The position numbers and the translations under genes are program-made. Source: Neobacillus dielmonensis (GTDB taxonomy: Bacteria > Bacillota > Bacilli > Bacillales > Cytobacillaceae). From it: a stretch of DNA of 64,000 nt. Positions 43,205 to 52,132 of this stretch are shown here, piece after piece. Every line of letters starts with the position of its first letter. Within the stretch, counting starts at the first letter, position 1. The stretch covers positions 62,001-126,000 of the forward strand of contig NZ_HG942066.1 of assembly GCF_000612665.1 (NCBI RefSeq). Direction: 5' to 3'. The notes beneath the pieces were generated by a model. The model saw only the letters and a program-made list of their open reading frames with translations, was not told where the DNA came from and searched no databases.

Positions 43205-43969
43205 ATGACGTTGGATTGGTTAATGATAATCATAAAAGAAAACTGGCCGATGTTCCTTCGCGGGGCAGGAATGACACTGTTAATCTCGTTAATCGGTACA
43301 GTGATTGGCTCCATCATTGGTATGCTGATAGGCGTGATCCGTACCATCCCGGTTCCGGAAGAAGGGGTCAAAAGGGGCCTGTTAAAACTGGTTAATGCTA
43401 TTTTATCTATTTATATTGAATTTTTCCGTGGAACACCAATGATTGTCCAGGCCATGGTCATTTATTATGGTTCAGCACTGGCATTTGGCTTTGATATGGA
43501 CCGTGTCGTTGCAGCAATTTTTATCGTATCCATCAATACAGGTGCTTATATGTCAGAAATTGTCCGAGGCGGGATTGTATCAATTGATAAGGGGCAATTC
43601 GAAGCTGCCCATGCAATTGGGATGAATCACTTCCAAACCATGATTAATGTCGTGCTGCCACAAGCGATTCGTAATATCTTACCGGCAACAGGTAATGAAT
43701 TTGTCATTAATATTAAAGATACTTCTGTATTGAATGTTATCTCTGTTTCAGAGTTATTTTTCCAAACCAAATCGATTGCCGGAAATAACTTCCGCTATTT
43801 TGAATCGTTCTTTGTTGCCAGTGTCCTCTATTTAATCATGACCTTTACGGTTACAAGGATTCTACGTTATGTTGAGCGGAAATTGGATGGCCCAGATAAC
43901 TACGATATGATTATGATGGGCAATCAAATGCAGGTGGAAACACCAGTTATCAAGGAAAAAAATAGGTAG
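43205..43969 (+). CDS. Amino-acid ABC transporter permease (HisM/GlnP type)
   Basis: A 254-residue membrane protein with the polar amino-acid permease signatures: MFLRGAGMTLLISLIGTVIG, EFFRGTPMIVQAMVIYYG, and the EAA loop EAAHAIGMNHFQTMINVVLP. About five spans are visible. It forms a homodimeric channel with the ATPase encoded 15 bases downstream. Position behind the riboswitch-controlled lipoprotein suggests lysine. Confidence 0.95.
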   Translation: MTLDWLMIIIKENWPMFLRGAGMTLLISLIGTVIGSIIGMLIGVIRTIPVPEEGVKRGLLKLVNAILSIYIEFFRGTPMIVQAMVIYYGSALAFGFDMDRVVAAIFIVSINTGAYMSEIVRGGIVSIDKGQFEAAHAIGMNHFQTMINVVLPQAIRNILPATGNEFVINIKDTSVLNVISVSELFFQTKSIAGNNFRYFESFFVASVLYLIMTFTVTRILRYVERKLDGPDNYDMIMMGNQMQVETPVIKEKNR

Positions 43970-43984
43970 AGGGAGGCCTGACAT

Positions 43985-44725
43985 ATGGATGCAGTAATTG
44001 ATATTCAACATCTAAGTAAAGCTTTCGGTTCACATCAAGTGTTAAAGGATATTGATTTTTCCGTTAAGAAAGGCGAAGTGGTCTGTATTATTGGTTCTTC
44101 TGGATCGGGTAAATCCACGCTCCTTCGTTGTATTAATTTGTTAGAAAAACCAACGGGCGGACAAATTATTTATCATAATGAAAATATTCTCGATAAAAAA
44201 CATGATATTACAGCTTATCGGACCAAGCTAGGCATGGTGTTCCAGCAATTCAACCTGTTTAATAACCACAATGTTTTAAACAATTGTGTAGTCGGCCAAA
44301 TCAAGGTGTTAAAACGGTCCAGGGAAGACGCTGAAAAAGTGGCCATGAAGTACCTGAAAGTGGTTGGCATGGATAAGTATATTAATGCCAAACCTAAACA
44401 ATTATCGGGCGGGCAAAAGCAGCGGGTTGCCATTGCCAGAGCGTTAGCAATGGAACCGGATGTGTTATTGTTTGACGAGCCGACATCCGCTCTTGACCCT
44501 GAGATGGTAGGGGAAGTCCTCAAAGTTATGAAAGAACTGGCAGAATCGGGTCTGACCATGCTGGTCGTTACTCACGAAATGGGCTTCGCTAAGGAAGTAT
44601 CAGACCGCGTCGTTTTCATGGACAAAGGCGTCATCGCCGAGGAAGGAACCCCAGACCAAATCTTCAACCATCCAAAAGAAGAACGAACCAAAGAATTTCT
44701 ACAAAGAACACGAAATTCCATATGA
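43985..44725 (+). CDS. Amino-acid ABC transporter ATP-binding protein (GlnQ type)
   Basis: A 246-residue ATPase with Walker [16 protein letters not shown]-loop [14 protein letters not shown], signature [16 protein letters not shown], Walker [17 protein letters not shown] and H-loop VVTHEMGFA. This set is that of the polar amino-acid uptake family. It completes the importer begun at 42019. AGGGAGG precedes the ATG. A large hairpin repeat follows. Confidence 0.96.
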   Translation: MDAVIDIQHLSKAFGSHQVLKDIDFSVKKGEVVCIIGSSGSGKSTLLRCINLLEKPTGGQIIYHNENILDKKHDITAYRTKLGMVFQQFNLFNNHNVLNNCVVGQIKVLKRSREDAEKVAMKYLKVVGMDKYINAKPKQLSGGQKQRVAIARALAMEPDVLLFDEPTSALDPEMVGEVLKVMKELAESGLTMLVVTHEMGFAKEVSDRVVFMDKGVIAEEGTPDQIFNHPKEERTKEFLQRTRNSI

Positions 44726-44730
44726 TGAAA

Positions 44731-44778
44731 CACGGGGACGGTTTCTTTCTGCTTCGAAGCAGAAGAACCGTCCCTGTG
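44731..44778. repeat. GGGGACGGTTCT-type dispersed hairpin, copy A
   Basis: CACGGGGACGGTTT at the left pairs with AACCGTCCCTGTG at the right around a CTGCTTCGAAGCAG centre. A closely similar hairpin lies at 59627-59674. Both follow stop codons, so they may act as terminators or mark a family of small dispersed palindromes. Confidence 0.8.
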
Positions 44779-44867
44779 CTGCATATGGGCTTATTGGACA
44801 CTCACCTATCACCTTAGAATAAAATACTATAGCTGTAGTCCTAGATAGTAAAAGAGGAGGTAGGCTA

Positions 44868-45728
44868 GTGTTTTATCATGTGAAGGAATTGCAATACCAA
44901 GCCAAGCCGGAAAGACCGGATCCGTTAATGGCGAAATATCTTCAGGAATTATTGGGCGGCCAAGCCGGGGAAATTACGGTCATGATGCAGTATTTATTTC
45001 AGGGATTTAATGTCCGTGGAAATGGAAAATACAAGGATTTATTAATGGATACTGGAACGGAAGAACTCGCCCATATTGAGATGTTGGCAACCATGATTGC
45101 CCGCTTATTGGATGGTGCTCCAGTTGGTGATCAAATGGCTGCAGCTGAAAATCCGATTATCGGAGCGATCCTCGGAGGCATGAATCCGCAACATGCCATT
45201 GTTTCGGGGCTGGGTGCTATGCCATCAGATAGTGTCGGCAATCGTTGGAGGGCAGAATATATAGCGGCCAGCGGCAACTTATTAGCAGATATGCGGTCAA
45301 ATCTGCACGCTGAATCGCACAGCCGGCTGCAAGCTGTCAGAGTTTATGAGATGTCTACTGACCGCGGTGTGAAGGATATGCTGTCATGGTTAATTGCCAG
45401 GGATACCATGCACCAGAACCAATGGATTGCTGCCATCCAGGAGCTTGAGGCGCAAGAGAATATTGTCGTGCCGAGCACATTCCCACGAGATTTGGAAAAA
45501 CGGGAGGTTTCTCATGTGCTGTTTAACTTCTCTGCAGGCAACGAGAGTGCGACGGGACGTTGGGCTAACGGACCAAGTATGGATGGAGAAGGAACGTTCC
45601 AATATGTAGAAAACCCTGTTCCCCTTGCTCCAAAGCCAAAATTAAAACCAGCACCGCCTTATATTCATGACACGCCGCCTTCTGTGATTAAAGGTCAGGC
45701 AGGTGGGATTCCTCCAAGTATGTATTAA
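44868..45728 (+). CDS. Manganese catalase
   Basis: A 286-residue protein of the non-heme catalase family. The four-helix ferritin-like core supplies metal ligands in GGQAGEITVMMQYLFQ, TGTEELAHIEMLATMI, NLHAESHSRLQAVRVYEMS and IARDTMHQNQWIAA, with the expected Glu and His pairs. The Pro-rich C-terminal tail (LAPKPKLKPAPPYIHDTPPS) is typical of Bacillus forms that are found in spore coats. It splits hydrogen peroxide. The start is GTG 44868 with AGGAGG upstream. It is a single gene. Confidence 0.93.
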   Translation: MFYHVKELQYQAKPERPDPLMAKYLQELLGGQAGEITVMMQYLFQGFNVRGNGKYKDLLMDTGTEELAHIEMLATMIARLLDGAPVGDQMAAAENPIIGAILGGMNPQHAIVSGLGAMPSDSVGNRWRAEYIAASGNLLADMRSNLHAESHSRLQAVRVYEMSTDRGVKDMLSWLIARDTMHQNQWIAAIQELEAQENIVVPSTFPRDLEKREVSHVLFNFSAGNESATGRWANGPSMDGEGTFQYVENPVPLAPKPKLKPAPPYIHDTPPSVIKGQAGGIPPSMY

Positions 45729-45765
45729 ACTGAATAAATAATGTTTTGTGGCAAGTAAAAAAACA

Positions 45766-45794
45766 TTGAAAATGGATGTCTATTATGCTAGCAT
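45766..45794 (+). promoter_or_regulatory. SigA promoter of the PyrR-controlled leader
   Basis: TTGAAA (45766-45771), 17 bases, and TAGCAT (45789-45794) preceded by TGC as an extended -10. Confidence 0.6.
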
Positions 45795-45812
45795 TATAGC
45801 GACAAAATACTA

Positions 45813-45845
45813 CCTTTAAAGCGGTCCAGAGAGGCCGAAAAGGCG
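45813..45845 (+). promoter_or_regulatory. PyrR-binding RNA hairpin 1
   Basis: CCTTT/AAAGG lower stem with CGG/CCG upper stem around the loop TCCAGAGAGG. This is the known PyrR-binding loop of Bacillus pyr attenuators. UMP-bound PyrR would hold this hairpin and so favour the downstream terminator. Confidence 0.88.
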
Positions 45846-45879
45846 CTGATTGTATATATTTAATTCTATCAGTATATCC

Positions 45880-45918
45880 AAGCCCTTTTGCACTCTCTGT
45901 GTCAAAAGGGCTTTTATT
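45880..45918 (+). terminator. PyrR-attenuator terminator
   Basis: AAGCCCTTTTG (45880-45890) pairs perfectly with CAAAAGGGCTT (45903-45913), followed by a T-rich tail. It lies between the two PyrR hairpins and 120 bases before the MFS gene. Confidence 0.88.
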
Positions 45919-45939
45919 TTTAAAAAAACTTACTTGTGC

Positions 45940-45975
45940 CTCTTTTAAAGCAAGTCCAGTGAGGCTTGAAAAGAG
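45940..45975 (+). promoter_or_regulatory. PyrR-binding RNA hairpin 2
   Basis: CTCTTTT/AAAAGAG lower stem and CAAG/CTTG upper stem around loop TCCAGTGAGG. It matches the PyrR loop pattern a second time. A short following stem (GAATGGAA with TTCCATTC, 45975-45997) overlaps its end. Confidence 0.82.
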
Positions 45976-46038
45976 AATGGAAGAATTTTTTCCATTCCTC
46001 GAAAACATTAAGGCAAAAGATATTGGAGGATGGAACAA

Positions 46039-47265
46039 ATGGATTATCGTAAAAAAACAGTTGTGGCTTCAGTAGCAGGTTTAACGCTAGAAGGAATGGA
46101 CATCATGTTTATTTCTTTTGCTATGTCGATGATTATTTCTGAGTTTCATATTGATTTGGCGACAGGCGGACTTATTTCTTCCATCACCAATCTTGGAATG
46201 CTAGCCGGGGGCGTCTTATTCGGAATTTTGGCCGATAAGTTTGGCCGGGTACGGGTCTTTACCTATACTGTACTGTTGTTTGCGCTGGGAACTGCCCTAA
46301 CGGGAATAGCCAACAATATTGACCAAGTGTATGTATTTAGATTCATTGCCGGACTTGGAGCTGGTGGAGAGTATGGCATTGGCATGACTTTAGTTGCCGA
46401 AGCTTGGCCAAAGAATAAACAAGGAAGAGCGTCATCATACGTTAGCGTCGGTGCCCAATATGGTGTGATTCTTGCAGCGCTTTTAAGTGCGATGATTTTA
46501 CCGGCATTTGGCTGGAGAGCCTTGTTCTTTGTCGGAATCGTTCCCGTGATTTTCGCCTTCATTGTACGTAAGAACCTAAAGGAATCCCCTGAATGGGTAA
46601 GGTTGGGAAAGAATAAACAAGATGGTAGCAAAAAAGACAAAATGAAGCTGGCCCAGTTGTTTGAAACCCCGCAAACCGCCATGACCACAGTGGGACTGGC
46701 CATCATGGCCACTGTTCAGATTGCGGGGTACAACGGGTTAATGATTTGGCTGCCTTCCATGCTGCAGCAATCACAGGGGTTATCGGTCTCCAGTTCAGCA
46801 ATTTGGACCATTAGTACGGCTGTTGGGATGATGATTGGGATGTTAACCTTTGGGCAATTCATGGACAGGCTTGGAGCCAAGCGTGCCTATGGAATCTTCC
46901 TGTTAGCCTCTGCATGTGCTGTCTTCCTGTACTCTTATGCAACAGGAAGTGCCGGAGTTTTAATTGGCGGTGCGGTTGTCGGTTTTTTTTCAAACGGAAT
47001 GTTTGCGGGCTATGGCGCACTGATTAGCAGTTTTTATCCGGTTCAAATTAGAAGTACCGCCACGAACACCATCTTTAATTTCGGTAGAGCGCTTGGCGGT
47101 TTATCGCCAATCCTAGTGGGATATATCCTGCAGCATTATAACATGACCACGGCGATGATTTACTTAGCCGTTCTATACTGCTTATCCTTTGTGGTCATGC
47201 TTAGCCTTAAAAAAGGACAGCAAAACCGTACAATCAAAATCATGAATGCAGTTGAATCGAACTAA
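46039..47265 (+). CDS. MFS transporter (aromatic acid:H+ symporter-like) under PyrR control
   Basis: A 408-residue carrier with twelve expected spans. It opens with AGLTLEGMDIMFISFAMSMI and has the loop motif GILADKFGRVRVF, FIAGLGAGGEYGIGMTLVAE and AEAWPKNKQGRA, as in the AAHS branch that carries aromatic and heteroaromatic acids such as niacin. The leader has two PyrR hairpins and an attenuator, so uptake should rise when UMP is low. That points to orotate or another pyrimidine precursor as substrate; this is inference. ATG 46039 is chosen with TTGGAGG at 46023-46029. Confidence 0.9.
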   Translation: MDYRKKTVVASVAGLTLEGMDIMFISFAMSMIISEFHIDLATGGLISSITNLGMLAGGVLFGILADKFGRVRVFTYTVLLFALGTALTGIANNIDQVYVFRFIAGLGAGGEYGIGMTLVAEAWPKNKQGRASSYVSVGAQYGVILAALLSAMILPAFGWRALFFVGIVPVIFAFIVRKNLKESPEWVRLGKNKQDGSKKDKMKLAQLFETPQTAMTTVGLAIMATVQIAGYNGLMIWLPSMLQQSQGLSVSSSAIWTISTAVGMMIGMLTFGQFMDRLGAKRAYGIFLLASACAVFLYSYATGSAGVLIGGAVVGFFSNGMFAGYGALISSFYPVQIRSTATNTIFNFGRALGGLSPILVGYILQHYNMTTAMIYLAVLYCLSFVVMLSLKKGQQNRTIKIMNAVESN

Positions 47266-47282
47266 ATGATAAAGGTTGATAG

Positions 47283-47320
47283 AAAACCGCCCACTAAGAT
47301 GATTTTAGGGGACGGTTTTT
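47283..47320 (+). terminator. Terminator after the PyrR-controlled MFS gene
   Basis: An imperfect hairpin (AAAACCGCCC with GGGGACGGTTTT) followed by seven T. Confidence 0.75.
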
Positions 47321-47588
47321 TTATTTGTGGGCTATCACATAAAGCATATTTTGCTTCTAGAACATTTTACAGAACCTTTATATTGAATTTAAAACCAGGT
47401 AACATGATGTCAGATGAGACCCACAATCTACTGAACGAACAAGGTTACCTTACTGTGACAAAAATGAAAGTGAAACGTGATGCTGAAGGAAAAAAATGAT
47501 GTACTAGGATTATGAGCGACAGGAACAGTAATCAACAGCCAAATTTACTGATGCCGAGTGTAAAAAAATCCAAATCAGGATCTTATGT
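47321..47588. other. Spacer between the MFS and PhoX genes
   Basis: Two short plus-strand frames occur (ATG 47404, product ends VKRDAEGKK; ATG 47513, ending inside the PhoX terminator). Neither has a good ribosome binding site or a family I recognise, so they are not called as genes. Confidence 0.35.
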
Positions 47589-47615
47589 AAAAAAACCGCC
47601 GGGAGGCCCAGCGGT
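47589..47615 (-). terminator. Terminator of the phoX gene
   Basis: ACCGCC (47595-47600) pairs with the region GGC...GCGGT (to 47615); on the minus strand it is followed by seven T. Confidence 0.8.
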
Positions 47616-47628
47616 CAACAGTTGAAAC

Positions 47629-49398
47629 TTATTTATTTGTACTAAGTGAAGATAAGTCAATATAACCAATGTTCCCAGGGTTTTGTGACCCGACCATTAA
47701 GTAGGAATGGCCATTTAACTCATCGACGGCTTGAATTCCGGTCACTTCTCCGCCATCCGGTGCAGAAATAATACGGGAAAGTTTCTTGGTCTCGACATTA
47801 TAGGCCCAGCCATAGTTATTCGTATGCATGTCACTGTCTTCTGCGATGAATAACGTCCTATATTTTTCAGAAAAAGCAAGATTGTCAGGGTTAGCGATCT
47901 TTTCAAGGTTGGCTTTGTTACCTTCTGCATCAGCCGCAGCCAGGTCTTCACCTGTTACCAAAGCGGCCATCTTGGTGACAACATAATCACTTTCGATTGT
48001 TTGTCCATCACGATCTTTTTGTCCATCTGCTAGACTCATTTCATACACGGCCCCGGCGCTCAGCTTCGGCAAGTGGATATCATCTGCAGGATCCATCGGA
48101 TTTGCGGTCATGCCTTTTTCAACATAGGACATGGCCATATATATTTTATTGTCGGCTTTGTTGAATGTGAGAGTTTCCATCTTATTAAACTCAGAAGTGG
48201 CCCCAAGAATCGCTCCATAGCGGCGGGATTCGAGGAACGCAGCCGCTTTTTCCATACCAGGTTTCACTTTCAGCCATTCAGTTGTCTTGCCGCCATTGGA
48301 ATTGGTCTTTATTTCTTTAAATCCATTTGCTTGGCCATAAGCAGCATCTGTAGTTGTTTCAAAAATATCGCTGAAAGTTACATTCTGAGCCATTTCTTTT
48401 ACTTCTTTATCGGTGGCATGACCTAACTTAATCCACTCAATAGTAGCTGAACCGCCGTTTTGGTCACTTGTTTGGTTCCATTTTGCTGCATATAAGGTAC
48501 CAGCTGATAGATCTTTTTCTTTGTCTGCCACATACATGAACGACATGGTATAGCCGCCGTCATCACCAAAATAAACGGTCCGGTTATCAGGTGCTACCGT
48601 TACGTTTTCAAAAGATAAACGTCCCATGCTGTAGTGCTTAACAGCTGATGCTTCACCATTAGGGTGAACCTTCACTTCGGTTGTATGCCCATAAAGGTAG
48701 GGATTGCCGACAACAGCATCATTTTGATAATAATTACGGGCAAACTGAGTAACAGCGGACTTTTCAGGATTTGCTTCATGGGCACGGGCATCCGGCTCAT
48801 ATTCCTCACTGCCTAAATGGGTATTCCAAGGAGATAAGACTCCGGCACAAGGTGTCCAAACACCGCCATCAGCTGAAAAATCAATAGGATTGAGATCAGT
48901 AATTTTCAGTTCACCTGTTTTTTTGTCTTGTTCCACTGTATTGAGGTACAGCGCTTTTGGCATATTCCCAATTTCATTATTAGGCATGCTTTCAAAGTGG
49001 TTAATCAAAAATAGTTTACCACTTTTTCCATTTACGCTAAGAAGCGTGTTGGCGTCAGGTGCTGTCGAAACGATTGGGCTTCCGTTTTTGTCTCTTATGA
49101 TGTTGCCATTCACATCATAAGCGGCACCGACAACTTTTCCGTTAATAACTTCACCAGGCTGTGCTAAATCATGATATTGAAGAGGTACCGTTTTCTGAGT
49201 TCCGTCGTTAAGTGTGACAAGTGCTGATGCCTCACTATACATAGAAGATTTTTCGGCATCCGTACTAGGAGCATCCATACCTATAAATTCTACCGATTTT
49301 ACGGAAACAGGTTTGTAAGGGTCAGCATATACATTTACGGCTGATGGAAATAGAATGGCTGCGCTTAGCAGTGGAACCATGAATTTGCTTGTTTTCAT
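47629..49398 (-). CDS. phoX: PhoX-type alkaline phosphatase (DUF839)
   Basis: A 589-residue exported protein. Residues 1-25 form a signal peptide (FMVPLLSAAILFPSAVNVYA). The mature part has the PhoX/DUF839 character: LFLINHFESMPNNEIG, GVLSPWNTHLGSEEYEPDAR, FENVTVAPDNRTVYFGDDGG, and NPDNLAFSEKYRTLFIAEDS. Acidic residues in these segments bind calcium and iron in known PhoX. It releases phosphate from organic esters outside the cell. Four PhoP half-sites with 11-bp spacing lie upstream, so it should be induced by phosphate starvation. AGGAGG precedes the ATG. Confidence 0.88.
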   Translation of the reverse strand: MKTSKFMVPLLSAAILFPSAVNVYADPYKPVSVKSVEFIGMDAPSTDAEKSSMYSEASALVTLNDGTQKTVPLQYHDLAQPGEVINGKVVGAAYDVNGNIIRDKNGSPIVSTAPDANTLLSVNGKSGKLFLINHFESMPNNEIGNMPKALYLNTVEQDKKTGELKITDLNPIDFSADGGVWTPCAGVLSPWNTHLGSEEYEPDARAHEANPEKSAVTQFARNYYQNDAVVGNPYLYGHTTEVKVHPNGEASAVKHYSMGRLSFENVTVAPDNRTVYFGDDGGYTMSFMYVADKEKDLSAGTLYAAKWNQTSDQNGGSATIEWIKLGHATDKEVKEMAQNVTFSDIFETTTDAAYGQANGFKEIKTNSNGGKTTEWLKVKPGMEKAAAFLESRRYGAILGATSEFNKMETLTFNKADNKIYMAMSYVEKGMTANPMDPADDIHLPKLSAGAVYEMSLADGQKDRDGQTIESDYVVTKMAALVTGEDLAAADAEGNKANLEKIANPDNLAFSEKYRTLFIAEDSDMHTNNYGWAYNVETKKLSRIISAPDGGEVTGIQAVDELNGHSYLMVGSQNPGNIGYIDLSSLSTNK

Positions 49399-49457
49399 TA
49401 TGTACTTCCTCCTAAAAGTTTAATAGATTTAACACCTCCTTAAGCATAAAATTCGAT

Positions 49458-49496
49458 TGTTAATAGAGTATTCAAAAAGTGTTAAGAAAGTTTAAA
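49458..49496 (-). promoter_or_regulatory. PhoP (Pho) box upstream of phoX
   Basis: On the minus strand four half-sites, TTTAAA, TTAACA, TGAATA and TTAACA, are each followed by 5 bases (period 11). This matches the Bacillus Pho box TT(A/C/T)A(C/T)A repeated four times. A possible -10, TATGCT, lies downstream. Confidence 0.78.
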
Positions 49497-49530
49497 TATT
49501 TCTAGGAAAAAAGTATGGTTATTTGCAAAT

Positions 49531-49571
49531 AAAAAACCCGTTAAAAATTAGGAGCTTTAACGGGTTTTTTT
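49531..49571. terminator. Bidirectional hairpin beside the M15 peptidase gene
   Basis: AAAAAACCCGTTAAA (49531-49545) pairs with TTTAACGGGTTTTTT (49556-49570). It terminates the minus-strand M15 gene. Confidence 0.9.
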
Positions 49572-49579
49572 ATATTGAA

Positions 49580-50176
49580 TTATTTATTCGTATCCGCTGT
49601 TACTGTCGAGGAAGGCGGTCTTTCCCCAGTTTGCAAATCTGCAATCGTTAAACCAAAGTTCATTTCCAAGTGGGGATAGTCCTTAAATTTTGCCCAGTCG
49701 CCACCCCAATCAAATCCTAACTTTTTTGCTATTTGGACAACTTCTGTCCAATCCGATTTTGCATTTTGGTTTCTGTCATAATCCATGTCCCACACGACTT
49801 CTCCAGAAGGGGTCTCTAGAGCAAAGTCGATGGCAAGCCCGTAATTATGATAAGACTCGCCACCTTTAGCATGGGTTACAATACTTCCTTCTGTGGTTCG
49901 GCCTTGTTTATATAGCTTGTCCTGATCGTCCGCACTTCGGAATCCATCCGTTATAACAACTACGATTCCTTTTTTGGCCGCTTGCTGAATTAACTGTTCG
50001 CTTCGCTCTTTCACAATTGGATTAAGCCCTGTAGGCATCGTCACTGATTCCTTTGCCTGTGTCTCTGGAAGGGGTTCTTGGTCCTTCCAATGTATAATGA
50101 GTACTAAGATTATGAGTGTAATCGATAGAATGGAAAATGTCTTAATGGATCTTCTTACCTTCTTTTTTAGTTTCAT
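49580..50176 (-). CDS. M15 family peptidoglycan peptidase (CwlK/VanY-like)
   Basis: A 198-residue protein with one N-terminal anchor (FSILSITLIILVLIIHW) and an M15 domain. The zinc-binding motif is SYHNYGLAIDFAL (HxxxxxxD) and the late His is in YPHLEMNFG. The pattern SYHNYGLAIDF and GGDWAKFKDYPHLE is that of CwlK-type L-alanyl-D-glutamate endopeptidases; D-Ala-D-Ala carboxypeptidase is the alternative. ATG 50176 is chosen with AAAGGA upstream. The longer frame to 50278 begins with an unlikely non-signal stretch. Confidence 0.88.
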   Translation of the reverse strand: MKLKKKVRRSIKTFSILSITLIILVLIIHWKDQEPLPETQAKESVTMPTGLNPIVKERSEQLIQQAAKKGIVVVITDGFRSADDQDKLYKQGRTTEGSIVTHAKGGESYHNYGLAIDFALETPSGEVVWDMDYDRNQNAKSDWTEVVQIAKKLGFDWGGDWAKFKDYPHLEMNFGLTIADLQTGERPPSSTVTADTNK

Positions 50177-50433
50177 ATTTTTCAAATCCTTTATTTTAAA
50201 AAAATTCTCACCCTCTAAGACGAAAAACATAGGAGAATAGTTTCCTATTTTGGGAGTGCAATTGTTGGAAAAACACAATCCAACGAACCGTTCTCATTGT
50301 ATCATTAGGCAAAAAGTTTTTCAGTTTAATACTCATCATTCATATTAGTTTAATAACATAAAAAAGTTGATAATAAATAGAACTTCGTTCAAAATGGTGT
50401 TTAAGTATTGTGACATAGTAAGGAGCGTATAAA

Positions 50434-50985
50434 ATGAAAAAAATTTTTTTCTTTTTTATTTGTTTGTTGGTATTGGTTCCGTCCATTGCGAGTGCACACA
50501 CAGGATTAGAGTCATCCAATCCTGCATCAGGACAAGTCATAACGGAGGACCTGAAGGAGATCTCCCTTACCTTTGAAGGGGAAATAGAATCATTAAGTAC
50601 CTTGACCCTTTCAAAAGATGGGCAGCAGATTCCGTTGGAAAGTGTTCCAAATGGTAAACAATTAACGGCTGCCCTATCGGCACCGCTTGAAAATGGAGCA
50701 TATGTTATTACATGGAATATTGCGGGTGAAGATGGTCATCCAGTAACAGGTGAAATTCCATTTACGGTACAAAAGCCAGAGAAGGCTGAGACACAAACGA
50801 ATGAACCATCTGACTCCCAAAAACAGGAGCCTGAAAAAACAGAGACGAATAAACAAGATACCAAGCAAGAGCAAACAAATGCTGACACCAAGGAATCATC
50901 ATCTTCTCTATCTTCCATTATTAGTATTATGGTGGTAGTGATTGTGATAATAGGGCTATTTATGTTATTTAAAAGGAAACGGTAA
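50434..50985 (+). CDS. CopC-domain copper-resistance protein, membrane-anchored
   Basis: A 183-residue exported protein. A signal peptide (FFFFICLLVLVPSIASAHTG) leaves His as the mature N terminus, which in CopC binds copper. The CopC/YobA fold follows (ESSNPASGQVITEDLKEISL, then WNIAGEDGHPVTGEIPFTV). A Glu/Lys/Gln-rich linker of about 45 residues leads to a C-terminal span and KRKR. The gene ends 3 bases before the CopD-like gene. In Bacillus subtilis YcnJ both domains are fused; here they are separate. AAGGAG precedes the ATG. Confidence 0.92.
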   Translation: MKKIFFFFICLLVLVPSIASAHTGLESSNPASGQVITEDLKEISLTFEGEIESLSTLTLSKDGQQIPLESVPNGKQLTAALSAPLENGAYVITWNIAGEDGHPVTGEIPFTVQKPEKAETQTNEPSDSQKQEPEKTETNKQDTKQEQTNADTKESSSSLSSIISIMVVVIVIIGLFMLFKRKR

Positions 50986-50988
50986 GAA

Positions 50989-52065
50989 ATGAACTATTTC
51001 ATCCCAATTGCCGAGTTGGCGAATTACTTGCTATTTTCAATCTTGGCAGGCCATATAGCCTTACAATTTGTGCCTGAAACACATAAGCCAAAAATAGAAG
51101 TTGCAAAACCAATTTTATTACTTTCAACACTGGGAATCATTCTGTTTAAGTTTGTTCCCATTGTTCCAACGATTGCCTATTTTAATCATGTGGTTGGTTT
51201 CACTTCTGCTTTTCAATCCGTCATCTTAAATTTTGAAGTAGGACGGGCATGGATTTTTATCGCGTTTATGTCCGTTTTTTTGTGGATGGCTATCGTGTTA
51301 AATAGCTCCAAGTATGCAAAGTCCTTGCTTCTCTTATTAATGATTTTAGGGGTTGGTTATGCCAGTCATGCAGCATCCATTTCCTTCTGGTCAGGATTTT
51401 TGTTTCATAGCTTTCATTTTTTATTGGTGACTTTGTGGGTGGGCATACTGATTCATGCGGCTTGGTTTTCAAAAGATTTATCAGGGTGGCCACAGTTTTT
51501 AAAATGGTTCACTCCACTGGCATTTTTATTGGTGGTCCTGAGTATCTTTACCGGAATCAACTTAATGTTATTTGTAATGGAACCAAAGGATTATGTAAAA
51601 GCATGGGTTCTTCCATACGGCCAAATGCTCCTCTTAAAACATATTAGCATCATCCCTGTTCTTCTTTTTGCCTTTATGAATGGGGTGCTTAGCAGAAAAT
51701 CCTTTAATCATCCTGAATTTAATCCAAAACCATGGATTAGAGGAGAAACCATCATTCTAGCTATTGTGTTTTATTTTACAGGAGTGTTAGGTACATTATC
51801 TCCGCCGCATGACGTTGAATTTACGGTGAATTTTGAGGGTGCATCAAATTGGGTACAATGGCTGCTGGGCAAAAATATCAATACAACCGTGGGAATACAC
51901 TTAACTCCTGCGCTTCAATCGGGCATGATGATCCTGATAGCCATTGTTTTTATGATGATGATTTTGGTTAGCTTTAAAAAAGTAAAACCAAGATTAAGCG
52001 TATTATTCGGAGTTTGTTTTATCGTTGTATTATATTTGGGTTTCATGTTTTCACTGACAATTTAA
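50989..52065 (+). CDS. CopD family copper transport membrane protein
   Basis: A 358-residue protein with about eight to nine spans. CopD features include FHSFHFLLVTLWVGILIHAA (His residues in membrane), LLLKHISIIPVLLFAFMNGV and GVLGTLSPPHD. It probably moves copper through the membrane in step with the CopC protein. It starts 3 bases behind the copC-like stop, so the two are one operon. A hairpin terminator follows. Confidence 0.9.
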   Translation: MNYFIPIAELANYLLFSILAGHIALQFVPETHKPKIEVAKPILLLSTLGIILFKFVPIVPTIAYFNHVVGFTSAFQSVILNFEVGRAWIFIAFMSVFLWMAIVLNSSKYAKSLLLLLMILGVGYASHAASISFWSGFLFHSFHFLLVTLWVGILIHAAWFSKDLSGWPQFLKWFTPLAFLLVVLSIFTGINLMLFVMEPKDYVKAWVLPYGQMLLLKHISIIPVLLFAFMNGVLSRKSFNHPEFNPKPWIRGETIILAIVFYFTGVLGTLSPPHDVEFTVNFEGASNWVQWLLGKNINTTVGIHLTPALQSGMMILIAIVFMMMILVSFKKVKPRLSVLFGVCFIVVLYLGFMFSLTI

Positions 52066-52104
52066 AGCAATAAGAGTGGTTTCCTAAACCAGTCCTTTTT
52101 GAAG

Positions 52105-52132
52105 AGACGATTCACGGGTTGAATCGTCTTTT
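52105..52132 (+). terminator. Terminator of the copCD-like operon
   Basis: AGACGATTCA (52105-52114) pairs with TGAATCGTCT (52120-52129), followed by T. Confidence 0.85.

Noticed and set aside
47404-47623. Two short plus-strand frames (ATG 47404 and ATG 47513)
   Set aside because: Weak ribosome binding sites, no family, and the second runs through the phoX terminator.
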